Origin: Platycnemis pennipes
Lineage: Eukaryota; Arthropoda; Insecta; Odonata; Platycnemididae
Direction of reading: 5' to 3'
DNA length: 64,000 bases
Assembly: GCA_933228895.1 (NCBI GenBank)
Contig: OW121848.1
Coordinates: 156,938,688-157,002,687 of the forward strand
Shown here: in pieces, positions 10,130 to 22,814 of the stretch
How the letters are laid out: each line of letters starts with the position of its first letter
How positions within the stretch are numbered: the stretch's first letter is position 1
Made by a program: the position numbers and the translations under genes
Notes under the pieces: generated by a model
Seen by the model: the letters and a program-made list of their open reading frames with translations, nothing else
The model's database searches: none
Told to the model about the DNA's origin: nothing

Positions 10130-10390
10130 CGAGGGATTTTATTTAGAGGCATTTTATTGAGAAGCTTGCTGGTCTATGGCACCTTTATCGAAAAAATTTC
10201 CGGGGAAAGACAGCTAAAAAAAATCGAAATATATATTCAACTAATAATACGTTGAGAAAAAATGTAATCGAGGGATTTTATTGATATGCTTGCAGGTCTA
10301 TGGCACCTTTATCGAAATAATTTCCGGGGAAACACAGCTAAAAAAATTCGTAATACATACCGAACTTATGATACGTAGAGAAAAAATTGA
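10130..10390 (+). repeat. Tandem duplication, about 139 bp unit
   Basis: Two direct copies, beginning with 'cgagggattttat' at 10130 and at 10269. Both contain 'tctatggcacctttatcg' and 'tttccggggaaa' and end in 'gagaaaaaat'. They differ by small indels and substitutions. No coding content is seen. Confidence 0.85.
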
Positions 10391-12490
10391 ATCCGCTATC
10401 GGAGTTTATGGAAGGAAATATTATTTATGCTAAATGGAAATACGTCTTTGTTCCAAAGACCCAAAAAATTAATTGAAAAGTGATGATTTATAGTGAACAA
10501 AAAATCGTTTAACGTTCTATTTGCCGAAATTACAGCCACCAATATGGTTGAATATATAGACGTAGCAAAAAAGCCTCATTCCATAGAATTTTTCATAATA
10601 TAATATGTATATCTTATAAAAGAAGGACAACACTATTAACTAGAAATTACCGTCATAAACGTTTGATTACTGCTTCTCATTTTATTTTAGTTGCACTTCG
10701 GAAGGGATATAATGAGCCATCGAAGTGAGATTCCACGGATGGAATATCAATTGAGAAATCCAGCAAATCAGGATGAAGCAAACCTTTTTTCAGTCGCAGG
10801 GAGGTGGAGCAGGCAGATGAAATTGCAAACGGCATCTGTAGCATTGGAACTGCGACTATGCCTCCCGCATTCTTTGCTTCACGTAAAGCACTATTTGATT
10901 GAACATGAACTTCCGACACTCACAAACGAAACAAGTCAAGGGTTTCCAACAATACTTTCACCCATTCTGCATCCAGTCCAACATCAACAGCAGGAAACAC
11001 GTTGTTTCGCAACCAGGCCTCCCACTACTAAAGTCATTCGCGGGATTTATTCAAGGGAGTCGAAATGGGAACCTGAATGTAATCCAATTGAAATCTGGGG
11101 AGCCGACTGCTAAAACGTTGTCCCACGGACTGAAAACAGCATGTTCTTATTAAGAGAAGACCCACACTTAACTCAAATTAGGAATTGGGGACTAAACAAA
11201 TAAAGAGTTCATAGATTTCGCACCAAAAATGTAAATATTTCATCAACAGCTCCCTCTTGGAGGGGTTGTAGAGTCCAGAAATGCCAACCTCTGAAAGAAG
11301 GCACTTGATTGGGTCGGGCGGTGTCCATATTCCAGAGTGCTGAGGCGAGGTGTGCAGGAGAATCCACAATGGCCGATTCAATATGGCATGCGCTCCGTAG
11401 CGAGGCTTAGTAGTGCGAGGCGAAGTCCCCACCGCAAGGGCATGCACCATCGCGAATGGGATGCTGTCCAAACCATTAAGAAAATTGAAATTGAAGCCCC
11501 AATCAGTTTACCACTACTCTAGCTTGTCAGATGAACTATATCCCAACAAGAAGATGGGAAATGAATTTTATTGCAAGGTTATTGAAGAAATTTTTCTCAG
11601 TTTTCGGCTTTTAAGTCCTAAGTTTCTATGATAGAACGCATAGCAGCGTTTCAATTTGGCCGAAGTTTTCCGACACCAGTAACAGGGAATAAAACAATTT
11701 CACTTCTGTTATAGTCACTTCGAGATCAGCAAAACTATGGTCGGGAGGGGAATTGTGAAATTGTAGTTTGTATTGTAAATTTGTAGTTTGTCCTTTTCAT
11801 CAGAACAGAAAATATGGATGGCGTTTCACAGAAGTAAAAGGTAATACAATAATTACTACATGGCATTCGAATTTACGGATTTATCAATTGCAGGTAAATC
11901 GGCAACATGTGTGGGGAATAAAAAATGTCACCAATCCTATTATGAAAGAGGTGGTCGGCTTATGTGAGCTCATGAATGGAAATTACATAACATCAAAAAG
12001 TATTGGAATTTCTGTAGTAAACCAAAACGGACACATTAAAACGATGGTAAAAGTAGCGACACTATAGTTTTTTTTGTACGACTATTGCTGGAAGTATTGT
12101 TGTCAGTACAAAACCGAAGTTATTTTTCATTTAGCCATAATTATTATCTAAAATAATATAAGCCATTCGTTTCCAGAGGTGGCCAGTTTACGGCATTTTA
12201 TATTCCAGGTGATATCCGCACATCAGAAGTGACGATTCCATATTGCATTCGTTTTGGCTCAAGGGAAGTTTCATGGCTCCGAGAGCAACATATATTTTCT
12301 GCATTCATTTAGACAAATCGGTCATTAATAAAGTGCTTGTCCTTCAAACTTGAGGTATTACATTCACTAAGTAAAAAAAGCTGGAGCGGACATTACTGGT
12401 CGGAATTTCACAATTGGGTTTTTAAAGTGAACAGAGCAGCAATGCAAAAAAAATCTGAACGAGAACAGAACCATAACACGGAATGTGCGT
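10391..12490. other. Unassigned sequence with two medium open frames
   Basis: Contains a 140-codon plus frame (10691-11113) and a 99-codon plus frame (11768-12067). Neither resembles a family I recognise, and I see no convincing splice context. They may be chance frames. Confidence 0.35.
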
Positions 12491-13243
12491 GGGTTTTACG
12501 TTGAGCAGCTGATTAGGAACTAGGACATCACCGCACGCTGCAAGTGATTTCATTTGCGGGGACTGTCCGTTCGTTTTCCGTACTTTCCGTACGAGTTTTC
12601 GTTCGTTGAGGGAGACGAGATATCAATCTGGAGGAAGGGGAGATCGAATTTAAAGCGCCCTGTGCCTCTTTGGGGAGCGGCTGCTCGCAAGCTGGCGAAA
12701 TTCTAATTGCCCGTCGGAGGAGAGAGCGGAAGGGGTTTTTAATCAACGTGAATTAAACTGAGTCCGCCGGATCGGACCGTTCGCAAGTCAAATACATACG
12801 TGTACATTGTAATACCCATTAATTACCATTAAAAACCAATTACCTCCTGGAATCATAGGCACCCTATCACTTCTCGTCCTCCCCGTTTCCCGGACAACTG
12901 CGTTTCTAGGACGTAAACGCTAACAAGTAGCCATTGAACATATTTCTACAATGGAAAATGCACAACTCCTCTTTCCCTCAGGATCAAAATTCATCGTTCT
13001 TCTGCTTAATATTCCCATAACCTTCCGGTCTCTATGTATTCCTTACATCACCACCTTTCGTTTGATAAGTGTATCACCCTAACGTAGTTAAACATATTCC
13101 TAGTCTGCTTCTGATATCCACGTGGGAACATAGTGAATTGCAGATATTTGGGTACTTCTGGCTTTTGAAACTCCGCGTCTATGCCTCTCCAAGTGACCCC
13201 ACCGTTCTCCTTTTACTTCCCCTCCTCTCTATCCCTTCTTATT
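12491..13243. other. Unassigned sequence, GC-rich at its start
   Basis: 12500-12770 is GC- and CpG-richer than its surroundings. The rest is AT-rich with a C-rich patch near 13190-13260. No gene recognised. Confidence 0.35.
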
Positions 13244-13789
13244 TCAGTTACCCCCCACTTCACACACCCGAAACTTTACCTTGCTTCTCTCTGGCTGAGA
13301 AAGTAGGACAGACACCCCCGAAACCGCCCCACCGAATGTTGTGACTGTCCTAATTTCCTTGTCTATGATTTTTTTAAAACTATTCATTCTGTGTACTAGT
13401 GGTTGGTTATTTTCCCGTCGACTCCTGCTCGTCTTCCGTAGAGAAACTTTGAGTTTGTTGAATTTCACGGCCATTTCAGAGACCTTCTTGAGCTCTTCAG
13501 CCCCTTTAGGTCGGGCGATAGGAAAACAATCGCGGCCGTGTGAGAGGAGACACACGGCAGCATCATAATGCTGGTTGGTCACGCCGCGGCCGTGAATCAG
13601 CCGCTCCCCGGCCTCGGCGGCTTCCAGGGGATTTAGGGACATACCTTCCCCCCTCCTCCTCCCAGTAACAATCAGAGTCTGTATCCTAGGGATTGGAGGA
13701 AGAGGGGGTGGGGTGATGGGGGAAGGATTTCGGTGAGAAGCAGCAAAATGGTGGAATGGCGAAACCGACATACCTACGCTTGAATGCAC
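13244..13789 (-). other. Open frame of 181 codons, unidentified
   Basis: One of the two or three longest uninterrupted frames in the window. Its N-terminal third is Pro-rich (PITPPPLPPIP). The rest is mixed and charged (for example KKVSEMAVKFNKLKVSLRK), and I do not recognise a domain. It could be an exon or a chance frame in a GC-rich patch. The frame has no upstream promoter or splice evidence that I can see. Confidence 0.2.
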
Positions 13790-14624
13790 TCATCCCTTTC
13801 CATAACAATTAGTGCGAGGACCAATGAAATGTTAAAAGCAGAAGCACAGAAACAAAAGGATTCTGGAAATGATAGTTCAGTCTAATAGAAACTTGGACAA
13901 GGGAAAAATAACTAAACCGCAATGCATTAATCGGTATACTTCTTCTTGCGTATATGAAACAAAGTTCAGATAGATGAAGAAACAAAACGTATTGAGCATA
14001 TCAAAGGTTTGTTAACTATACTACCCTATTCGCATAGTTATATACAGTTATACCACTAAAGTATTCGGATAGAGAGAGTAAATATGGAAGACTGAAAACC
14101 CACAGGTTAAAGGTACAGGTATCGAGAAATGTACCTATATTGGGAAATTATCTCCACCAGCAAACTAAATTAATATTTTATAGCCTGATTACCTAGACAC
14201 AGTTATGCAAAACTAAAACATCGTGAAAAAGAGGAATAGAATATTAATAGGTGGAGATGGCCAAGACTGTGGCCAAGACTGTGAACAAATGACACCTTAA
14301 AGCTCTCGAGTTACGTTTTTTCCGATTACTAGATATCTTACAAGTGTTAAGAATAATTAACAAATCGCAAAATAATCCATTGAATGCATTTTTGAAAACG
14401 GCTCTTATACTGATGGGAGCCATCAATAACAATCAAGATGTTAAAACTACAAGTTATATTGTGACTTTTACATTTTCACCTAAAGTACAAGACTTATTTC
14501 TATGTCCACTTGCCTCTACGATAGAAAATATCGAAGGCCAGTTCATCTCTTCTTCTATGCTTTGACGCAAGGGTGAGGGAGAGGAAGCGACGAAGAATGA
14601 ATTGCAGTCTAAATCTACGCCATA
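13790..14624. other. Unassigned sequence
   Basis: AT-rich with no recognised gene. There is a tiny direct repeat 'ggccaagactgtg' at 14259-14284. Confidence 0.4.
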
Positions 14625-15540
14625 CCCTGCGAGACTTGAGGCGAGGGTGAGGGCAGAGACTTGAGGCGAGGCAGGGGGTGAAGGTCACAAAACATACAGT
14701 ACTTACATGCAACTAAAAGCTACAATGCTACTACTTCATGTAAACTTGTTAGATTAAGAGCCACATCATATCTACACGATGATGACGTGATTACTAGTTA
14801 ATAGCAATTTTTAGAACATAATTATCTGAAACTCCCTCGTATATGTGGATTAGTAATTGTAAATCATGCTTCATGCTCTACAGAACATTCTAACAATATT
14901 TCATATAACTACACCTCTGCTATACTGCCTATCATGTCCTCTTATGGAACGCGGGAAAAATAACATTTTAAAACTATGTATCGGTACCACAGTCTATCCC
15001 TTTAATCTTGTTTACCTGGAAAAATTTAGCTTTATACACAGCGGTTCTTATTATAGTACATCTAACATATATCCATCCGTTCTAGCTGCTCTACGTTGCA
15101 CACTGTCTAGGTCTCTGATCAAAACTAATTCATTCGGGTCCCATACTTCTGGCTGCATATTCAAGGTGGGGCCTAACAGTGAAAAGTAACATCCCTATTT
15201 TGTCTTCTCGTCACATTTCACTGATGCTCTTTAAACAAATCCTAATTTTCTATTGGCTTAGGTGCATATTTCTCAGATGTCTTCCCAACGATAAATATTT
15301 AGTAACTTTAACTCTTACTGATTACCTAAGGCCAGTCAGTACCTTTAGGTGTTTTGTGACCATCAATTTCCTTCTAAATTACTTAACCTTGTGGATTCAA
15401 CGCTATCAATTGTCTTTTTACTAACACTATAGAATTGCTAAATCGAATTATTCCTCTCCCAAATATTAATAGCTATACACTTTTCAAGGTTTACTTCAAA
15501 AAGACATTTTTTTACCACTCTTGACCATTTGAAGTCCGGT
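14625..15540 (-). mobile_element. LINE family B, longest but heavily decayed copy
   Basis: Minus strand. The 3' UTR starts at 14625 ('cgccataccctgcgag') and contains a small internal tandem duplication of 'gagacttgaggcgag' (14631-14664). The 'catgcttcatgc' and 'cactgtctag' blocks follow. At 15430-15540 the reverse strand gives KKCLFEVNLEKCIAINI, the conserved N..KC stretch that lies just after the polymerase centre in non-LTR RTs. The reading frames are broken throughout. This copy reaches further 5' than the others in the window. Confidence 0.7.
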
Positions 15541-16650
15541 GACAGTGGATGGTCGGTGGAGATGGATTGATCCACAGAGCGCAAAGTGATCTCCTGAGCT
15601 TCTCGGTTTGTTCTGCCGCAACGAGCAGACAGCTTTTTTTTTTACTGTCTCCACGTTGGAACGTTGGGCCTCCACAATATCTTTTTAATGCTGATACAGC
15701 CTCTCGGGTTTCGTTGCGGATTTGGGTGGACGGATGACGGATTCGCTTCTCCCATCTTTGACGGAGGAGGATCCAAGGGCAGACACGCTACGTTGTTCTT
15801 CGCTCCGGCGGGCTCAAGTTCCCGGCACTCCAAACGTAACAAACCCATAACAAAACGTAAATAATTGCTTGCATCGTAGTCCTTAGAGTTTCGCAAAGTT
15901 CATAGAATAATCCTTATAAATCATCATCATCGACGTCATCAATAGCCATCAAATATAACATTCCTTTGAAGCGGTTCTACCTTCGATTTGACTGTCGTCT
16001 AATCCCTGAATTTGAAGGAAATCCTCCACATTTACGCAATTTAACCAATTATGTCTTAAATCTTAAATGTTGTCTTGAATCATGAGCTCTTCCTCAGCTT
16101 CTTTCCTCGACCATTGTATACATTAGACCAACGCTACCCAACATGTAACCGATATAGTTATCTGGTCTTCTTTCTTCTCTGAATTGGGACCAATATTTCT
16201 CCCTCTTTACTTGTATTTACAACACGCATGTCTAAAGATAAGGTTATTCTCTTCTTCCCATCCAATTCACCAGCATTAATGATGTAACTCCATAATTTAA
16301 AAATTCCCCATCTTGTCTTTTCTGAGTCTATTATGCACGACGTACTAGCAGAAATGAGCACGCTGCAAGGGACATTATAATTATTTCCTTGCTATTAAGT
16401 TTGCATTTCCAGATTTGAGTAGTTTATTTTCTTCGGAATGGAGTGCCCATCTTAGACTGAGATATTCCACTCATTATCATTCCTTCATGATCCGTCCATC
16501 GATCGACATTCTGTCTCTCATAAAATAAACTTTCTCTCACGAAGTGTTCCCCTCAGTTCAATATTCGACATTCACTTTACTGTTTTACTGCACATGAGAG
16601 AAAATAGAAACTGGAAGTTACTAGAAGGGAAAATCAGGTAATAAAAAATT
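15541..16650. other. Unassigned sequence
   Basis: 15550-15840 is moderately GC-rich with opposing open frames. The remainder is AT-rich. No gene or repeat family recognised. Confidence 0.4.
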
Positions 16651-16870
16651 AAAATGTCCGAAGACTGGGAAATCCAATTGCTAAATTAATTATGGAAAAA
16701 AAGGATGACTCCGAAACCAGTACTCCCCGCTTGGCTTCCGACAGGTTCTGACCTGTTTCACCTTGCTCTCCCCATTGATGATTGCCTTGACAATCGAAAA
16801 ACTGGTTTCGGAGTCATCCTTTTTTCCATAATTAATTTGGCAATTGGATTTCCCAGTCTTTGGACATTTT
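16651..16870. repeat. Long inverted repeat, about 70-bp arms
   Basis: The left arm, 16651-16721, and the right arm, 16801-16870, are reverse complements with only two substitutions and a 1-base length difference. They are separated by a 79-bp spacer (16722-16800). The spacer ends in 'ttgatgattgccttgacaat' and then CGAAAA, a stem GATTG/CAATC followed by GAAAA. This pattern resembles the other palindromes in the window. I see no clear target duplication. Confidence 0.9.
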
Positions 16871-17570
16871 CATTCTAGCCAAATTAGAAGCTCGCATTAT
16901 TCCATCTAATAAATGAATTATTATCAATTGTAAAATCATAATAAATGACGATAATACTGACGTTATTCTAGCATTATACTTTCCCCTTATGCGACTTAAT
17001 TAGTGGACGATTTGATCCAATGATACGTTTGCCTCGCACGCATCAGGCGTTCCCTGACCGAAGAGGCTAGCGTCCCACTTCCGGCCGTCCCACACCACTC
17101 CATGCGAGTGAATCCACGCCGGGTGCGGCTCGTATTCGAGGAAGCAGGAGGCGGGGGGCAAGGAGGGGCGGGGGCGGAGGGCAGGAGATGAATGGAATGC
17201 GATCGGAGGGGGCAAAGGAGAGAGAGGTCGCCATATCTGGAGATATAAAAAAAACAATCAGGGGGAGGTTTTTGCGCACAGAGCTCATCTTGGATCGACG
17301 GTGGAATTCCATGCCGCTGGAGAATGTCGTCGACTGGAATTCCAGGAACGGCAGCGACACGCTCCACCCTCCAGTCTGAGATCCGCTCTTCGGAAAATCT
17401 CTCCCTCGAAACGTCACAGTTCCCCTCCTCCCTCCACCCTCCATATATGTCCCAACCCCATCCGCCGCATTTAAGTCCGGGCCTTTCCCGTCTCAACCAA
17501 CGCCCGGACGGGTCAGTAAAAGGCCAAGGTTCGACTCCTATCACCAACAACCAGCAGCAGTATGCATGAA
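16871..17570. other. GC-rich block with overlapping open frames
   Basis: 17030-17520 is strongly GC-rich, and the minus-strand frame at 16996-17550 (184 codons) crosses it. Other frames are open there too (17067-17444 minus and 17324-17569 plus), which points to composition and not coding selection. No family recognised. Confidence 0.35.
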
Positions 17571-19558
17571 CTCATGTCACTTTGATTTAAAAAGCCTCAT
17601 CATGGAAATATTCTACATTTTTGCGCATAATGTCGCACCTTGATGTACCATTCGGAAAAACTTTTGCGTATAATATTATTAGTCCTTTATAATTTTGCAT
17701 TACCGTGCCATTACCCCACTGCTCCATCACTCACCTTGCTTTGGCTTCATTTTATCCGTGATTGGACGAGTACCTCTTTTTATGGTGTGTCTTGAAGGGT
17801 CGTGAAAGGTTAAGATATTGCACTTTACTTTTAAATACGGTAGCAACTGTAGCATATAATTGATATTAATTTGCTATCAGTTACAATGGAAAAGCCTTGA
17901 CCCCACGACCGCCGCGATTTTTATTGTATTTAATTCAGTTTCAGTGCTACAAGTGCAGCTATTGAAGTAAGAATTGAAGGCGAAGACTTGATCGTAAGAT
18001 TTGATGAAGCAGCTATTGAAGTAAGACTTGAAGGTGAAGCTATATAATTAAGACTTGCCGATTGAATTGACTTAAAGGATCGTAAAATGTTAAAAAATTG
18101 TGATAAGCTTTATACAAAGGCATTTTAAAGTCTTTATTTTGCTAAAATTCGATTCATTATAGGTATAAAATGAACCAGTTTTCGACTGTGACAATTTTTC
18201 CCCTTTTATGAATAAGTTTAGCCAATTCAATATGGACCTTAATTGCCGGTAGTGGAGTGGCTGATGTATACTGCCGGTGCAAAAATGTTTTTCGATTAGT
18301 GCCCATCAAAACAATGTATGAAACTGCCTCACCTGTGAGTGTTAGCGTCAATCGTAGCATTAAAGGTATATTACGAACGGATTTACTTGCGCATTGCGTA
18401 GAAATGCATTCAGTTGTGTTTCAACCCAAAGCAAGAAAATCGCTAAAAATGGACGATACATAAAATATCTCCACTACTCAATGGCAAAGGTGACACACTT
18501 TATAAATTATGTCTCTCCCTTCTGAAATGAATAAATCTCCGACGGCGGAGATTGGAGGAGTGGTCTCTTTTGTGAAAAAGCTCCAAATGGGGCCAGTCAG
18601 AATGTGTCCAGGAGCGGGTGAATGTAAACTCAAAAAGAAATACAAGTAGATAAAATGGGAACGAAAAATTCCCTCAAACTCGGTTTCGTATTACTTAACA
18701 TGTAAACGTGACTAATATAATGCATAAACTATAAAACACCAAAGAAATATCCGATTCCGGAATATGACCAAAATTCTACGAGTATGGACCAAGGGAATTA
18801 AAGATTTGAACCCAGGAACATGACGTACTAGACATCAATATTTTTACTGCAACTGATGCTAAATAATAATTATTGTAAACTAACAGCACTATTCATAATG
18901 AATGATTAATTAAAAAAATCGTAACTATGGGCCAACTGGGCAAATAAAAGTCATGTAAACGTTAGTAAATTTTATAAGAGTTAATTAACTTTTTAAAAGT
19001 TAAATTTAATTTTGTGTATTTATATATAGCCCAAAATTGCTATTGTTAAAAAATATATAAAAAAACATGCCCCAAAATGCTACCCCATGTTCCGTTTGAC
19101 CGATAGGTAAATTCACTTGAAATTCTTTCTTTCATGGTCCTCAAGTAAGGACCTGGACTCAACTGGAAAATCTTTACCAACTTCGGGACTCAAACCCAGA
19201 TATTTGGAAACCATTGATCCAGCCACAAACCCAACCCTATCTCATAGTATCCAAGTGCATTTTGAAATGCCTCCAGGGTAAATCCAGCGAGGCTATTAAA
19301 TTGAATGAAGAATAATCCACTGAGATCCTTCCCGACTGCAGTTGACTCAGCAATCGAGAGAGATGTCCCTCCCCTTACCCACCCTCCATTGCCGCATCCC
19401 CACCCCCCACTCAACCCCTTCCCACGAACTCCCCTGCCGTTCGCAAACATTAAAGTAAGAGTCCGGTCGCGAAAATATCTGCCGAATAATATTTCATTTA
19501 CAGGGAGTTTTTCCCGCTACATATTTGTGTCGTATTTAAATTGTGACGATTTAAATTA
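17571..19558. other. Unassigned AT-rich sequence
   Basis: No gene recognised. A short imperfect duplication of 'agctattgaagtaaga' lies at 17957-18027. The interval 19360-19440 is C-rich. Confidence 0.45.
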
Positions 19559-19798
19559 CATCACCATCATTAGTCAGCAATCCTGAGACTGATGTGATGC
19601 AGCTCTCCACTGAATTCTCCTATCAGCTAATCTCTTCATATTAACGTATTCCTTCTCTTTCATACCGTTCATAACTTGTTCGAAACATCGCATACGAGGT
19701 CTTCCTTTGGCATTCTTCCCGTCCACTTGCCCTTTAACGATCGTCTTCATCAGGCCAATTTGTCTCTTGATGTGGCCGATTAAGTTGTTCTAACATAA
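19559..19798 (-). mobile_element. RTE-like LINE, 3' end
   Basis: Read on the minus strand, about 50 codons are open and give MKTIVKGQVDG, then KGRPRM, then KEKEYVNMKRLADRR. This is the extreme C-terminus of the endonuclease-reverse transcriptase of RTE-type elements (HD...KTIVEG..G...RGRPR). It ends in a short ATG-rich tail (catcaccatcat at 19559-19570 on the plus strand). Related pieces lie at 38.8, 41.2, 47.1 and probably 30.8 kb. Confidence 0.75.
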
Positions 19799-20440
19799 TT
19801 TTCTTCGCTTATCCAGGGAAAAAAACATAAAAGACGAGGCTTAAACCTTTAAGTTACCCGACCATTGCGATTCGGAACTAACTTCCGCGGTTGCCGTTTC
19901 CATTGTAATTGTAAAGTGTACTGTCACTGCGACTTAAGTTCATAAACAAAATAACCCCCTAAGGTCAACATGACGTCAAAAATGTATAAAAATTTGCTAA
20001 GTAAGCATACGAGCAAGAACAGCTTCTTCTCAAAAACAACGAAAGAAAGGTGAGACAAAGAGTAGGTCTAAGCCACCAGGAAGAGCAAATGCATACTAAA
20101 GGAAAAATAGGTGTCAAGTCGCAAGTTAGTTACTCTTATTTTCAATGAATAATCTCATTGCACACCAGACTCCCGTTGCATACAAATTAACTTCAGGGGT
20201 AAACGAACAGAATGTTGACGGACTCAGAATCAGAAAAAGTTTTTTCTCAGAGCTGACTGAACTACCTAAAACTAAAAGCATTTTTATGGAATATAGTTCT
20301 TTTGAGTTTAAAGGAAATACTTCGATTTAGTTACATACTCTTGTTGTAGAATACCCGCTGGGTTCAGGAGTTTCAAACAAGCATTACATGACTCAAATCG
20401 GAGCTTATCGTCTTCTTAATGGAAATGCGAGTGTTTGTGA
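19799..20440. other. Unassigned sequence
   Basis: No recognised gene or repeat. Confidence 0.4.
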
Positions 20441-21280
20441 AGTCATCGGAGAATGTGGAGTCGAGATCCAACTCGGAGAGGGAAAGAGAGAGATGCAGTA
20501 ACGGTGCGATTGTTCGGGATAGCTGATGACACGTGGTATCCCGCTCACCGGGCGCGGCAAGGATTAGTCTCCTTCGTTTTCCTCCAAGGGGGTGGGGTGC
20601 CGCGAGATTACCACCCGCGGTGCAGCGCTATTCCGCCAGCCAGCGCTGTTTCCCACCCGCAGAAGCCTCCCTCCGCGGCAGTCTTCTGTTTGGGTTTCCG
20701 ATGAAATGTTTGTTCGCTCCTCGCGAGCGATCTTTTTTTTCCGGTCGAAGGGATGGAGAGGGGAGGTAATTGGGACGAAGGGGTGGAGGGGGGCGTGGCT
20801 GGGAGTGCATGATGAACTTCCCGGACAAACAAATCCCCTTCCGTTCCTCGACCTTCATTTTTTTTCCTCCTTCATTATAACGACTGCTCTCGTAATTATC
20901 CGCTGATTTTCCTCCATTTTTATCTCTTTCCCCGTCTGAGAGATTTCCATCCCCCGACTCGGTGTGGGGGTGGGTGGGTGGCCTTTTGTTGTATCGCGGC
21001 GGGGGACTACACGGTGGAATGAATCAACTGATTCGGGAGGGAGGCGGATTTTCCCTCGGGTTGGGGAGTGGGGAAACGCTACCGCACTGCCCTCGTTCTG
21101 CGGACCGCCAGGGAAACACTATTGTGGCGGCATGACGTTCGAACTGCTCCGCTGGGCGGAGAGAAAAGAAGGTCAGAAATGCTACACGGATATTACCATC
21201 TCCACGGATAACGTATCCATGGAATGTGTGCCGGTAGATGGATCATCGCTAGGAATACGCGCAAAAGGATAATTTACCGT
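20441..21280. other. GC-rich block, 0.8 kb
   Basis: Several overlapping frames are open on both strands (20453-20704, 20592-20906 and 20964-21272 plus; 20608-20832 minus), as expected from low stop-codon density in GC-rich DNA. No protein signature is seen. It could be a CpG-rich promoter or exon region, but nothing decides this. Confidence 0.35.
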
Positions 21281-21299
21281 GCGATGAGGAGAATCGTTG

Positions 21300-21360
21300 C
21301 TAGTTAGGCATGCATCTCTATAATACCCTGCAAACCACCATAAAACAGTGTGGCAGGGGA
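21300..21360 (-). mobile_element. LINE family B tail fragment
   Basis: 'taataccctgcaaaccacca' followed by 'gtgtggcagggg' is the minus-strand 3' end of family B. It is about 60 bp long, directly ahead of a longer copy starting at 21420. Confidence 0.6.
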
Positions 21361-21417
21361 CACATAGGGAGAATTTGAAATTAAATGATTGGTAACTATT
21401 GAGGTACACGGTACATA

Positions 21418-22140
21418 GGCATCTACATCTACACGATACCCTGCAAGCCACCGCGAGGGTGTGTGGCAAGGGGTGAAGATCATCAAGCATGCACTACCGA
21501 CATGCAAACAAGTCACTATAGGGTCTCATGCAACTAATTGTTAGTATCTATAGTATTTAAGGGATTAATACATGCATCATGCGCTACAAACTACTCTAAA
21601 ATATTTCCCCTACCTATCCCTTTGCTATGCTGCCTATTCTGTTCTCTTATAGTACGGGGGGAGCATTAACATTTTGACTCTATCGGCACGATAAATTTTC
21701 TCTCTAATCTTATTTATCTTGTCGAATCTAGCATAATACGCTGGGTTTTTTAATGTGCGCCTAACATCTTCAGTAAAGCTATCCGATTGAAATTTCTGTA
21801 ATAGATTTATCGTTACTTTAACCTACGCTTTGATAATGATTCCCACCCTAACTCTTTTGTTAATTCTGAAACACTACTCAACCTATCGTAACACCTTTCA
21901 ACGAACCTAGCTGCTCTAAACTGCACACTGTCTAGTTCTCAGATCAAACCTAATTCATCCGGATTCCATACACTGGCTGCATACTCAAGATGGGGCCTAG
22001 CTAGTGAAAAGTAGCATAGCTCTTTTTTCTTTTCATCACATTTTCTAAGTTCTCTTATTATAAATCCTAGCTTTTTCTTCGCTCGGTCGCATATTTTCCG
22101 GATGTGTCTTCTCCACGCCGTGTTTCCTCACATGGTATTA
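21418..22140 (-). mobile_element. LINE family B, 5'-truncated copy
   Basis: It has a tail CATCTACATCTACACG at 21421-21436, a 3' UTR with 'gtgtgtggcaaggggtga', the RT C-terminus on the minus strand (22000-21730, frames broken), and upstream RT sequence to about 22130. It is very close to the copies at 2.45-3.19 and 22.82-23.39 kb, and so belongs to the same subfamily, whose 3' UTR has 'tgacatgcaaacaag'. Confidence 0.8.
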
Positions 22141-22159
22141 TCAATAAATTAAGCATTGT

Positions 22160-22300
22160 TTAAAATTACTATCATATCTTTTACAATATACATGTGAGGG
22201 TGCAGTTGAGGGGGTGACTTACAGTCCCCTGCCACACGCCCCTGCTGAGGCTCACAGGGTAGCATGTGTATGTAGATGAACGTGTAGGCAGATGTAGATG
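22160..22300 (+). mobile_element. LINE family B, 3' end fragment
   Basis: 'agtcccctgccacacgcccc', 'ctcacagggta' and then a GTAGATGAA-rich tail (22270-22300). It lies in the opposite orientation to the LINE just upstream, so the two are separate insertions placed head to head. Confidence 0.6.
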
Positions 22301-22814
22301 AACATGAGTAGGCTAAGACATTTTTCAGCTTAACCATCTGCTACAATTTTTATATTAAAACTACTCATCCGATCATTATGTCATCCCACAAGATCTCTTA
22401 AGAAACGAGAAGGAAACGTATTTTAAGAGTCTTTAACGTTGGAACTCTCTCTGAATGATCTTGTCTTCGTGATGGAAGAGGTCGTAAGATGAGGGAGTTC
22501 TCAAAATATTTTAAGTTAACGCATAATAGGTTGGCGACAAAAATTGATTTTTAGATTCGGTCTACACGTTCTCAATATCTCTGCGGTCTAATAGCAATTT
22601 AGAGTTCACGTTGTAAGCTACAGGTTATTATTACGAAGAGAAGAGAATTGCAGCTGCACAGGAGCTTTGGTGTTTGCTGCTCCTTCAATGAAAGTTGTTG
22701 GCGTGAGAGTTGGAGCATTCACGCCAGCTCTGTTAATGCGCGCTCCAAACTTATTCGCACTACTTAAAAATACCGATTTCATCATCTTGTTAAGTATCAA
22801 CAATATGTTTCTGG
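22301..22814. other. Unassigned sequence
   Basis: No recognised feature. The open frame at 22667-22906 begins in unknown sequence and runs into the LINE. Confidence 0.4.

Noticed and set aside
16996..17550. 184-codon minus-strand frame as a gene
   Set aside because: Four or more frames are open over the same GC-rich interval on both strands, so openness carries no information.
17490..17550. tRNA-like 'aaggttcgactcc' box
   Set aside because: Only the B-box-like string is present; no A box, cloverleaf or repeat copy could be found.
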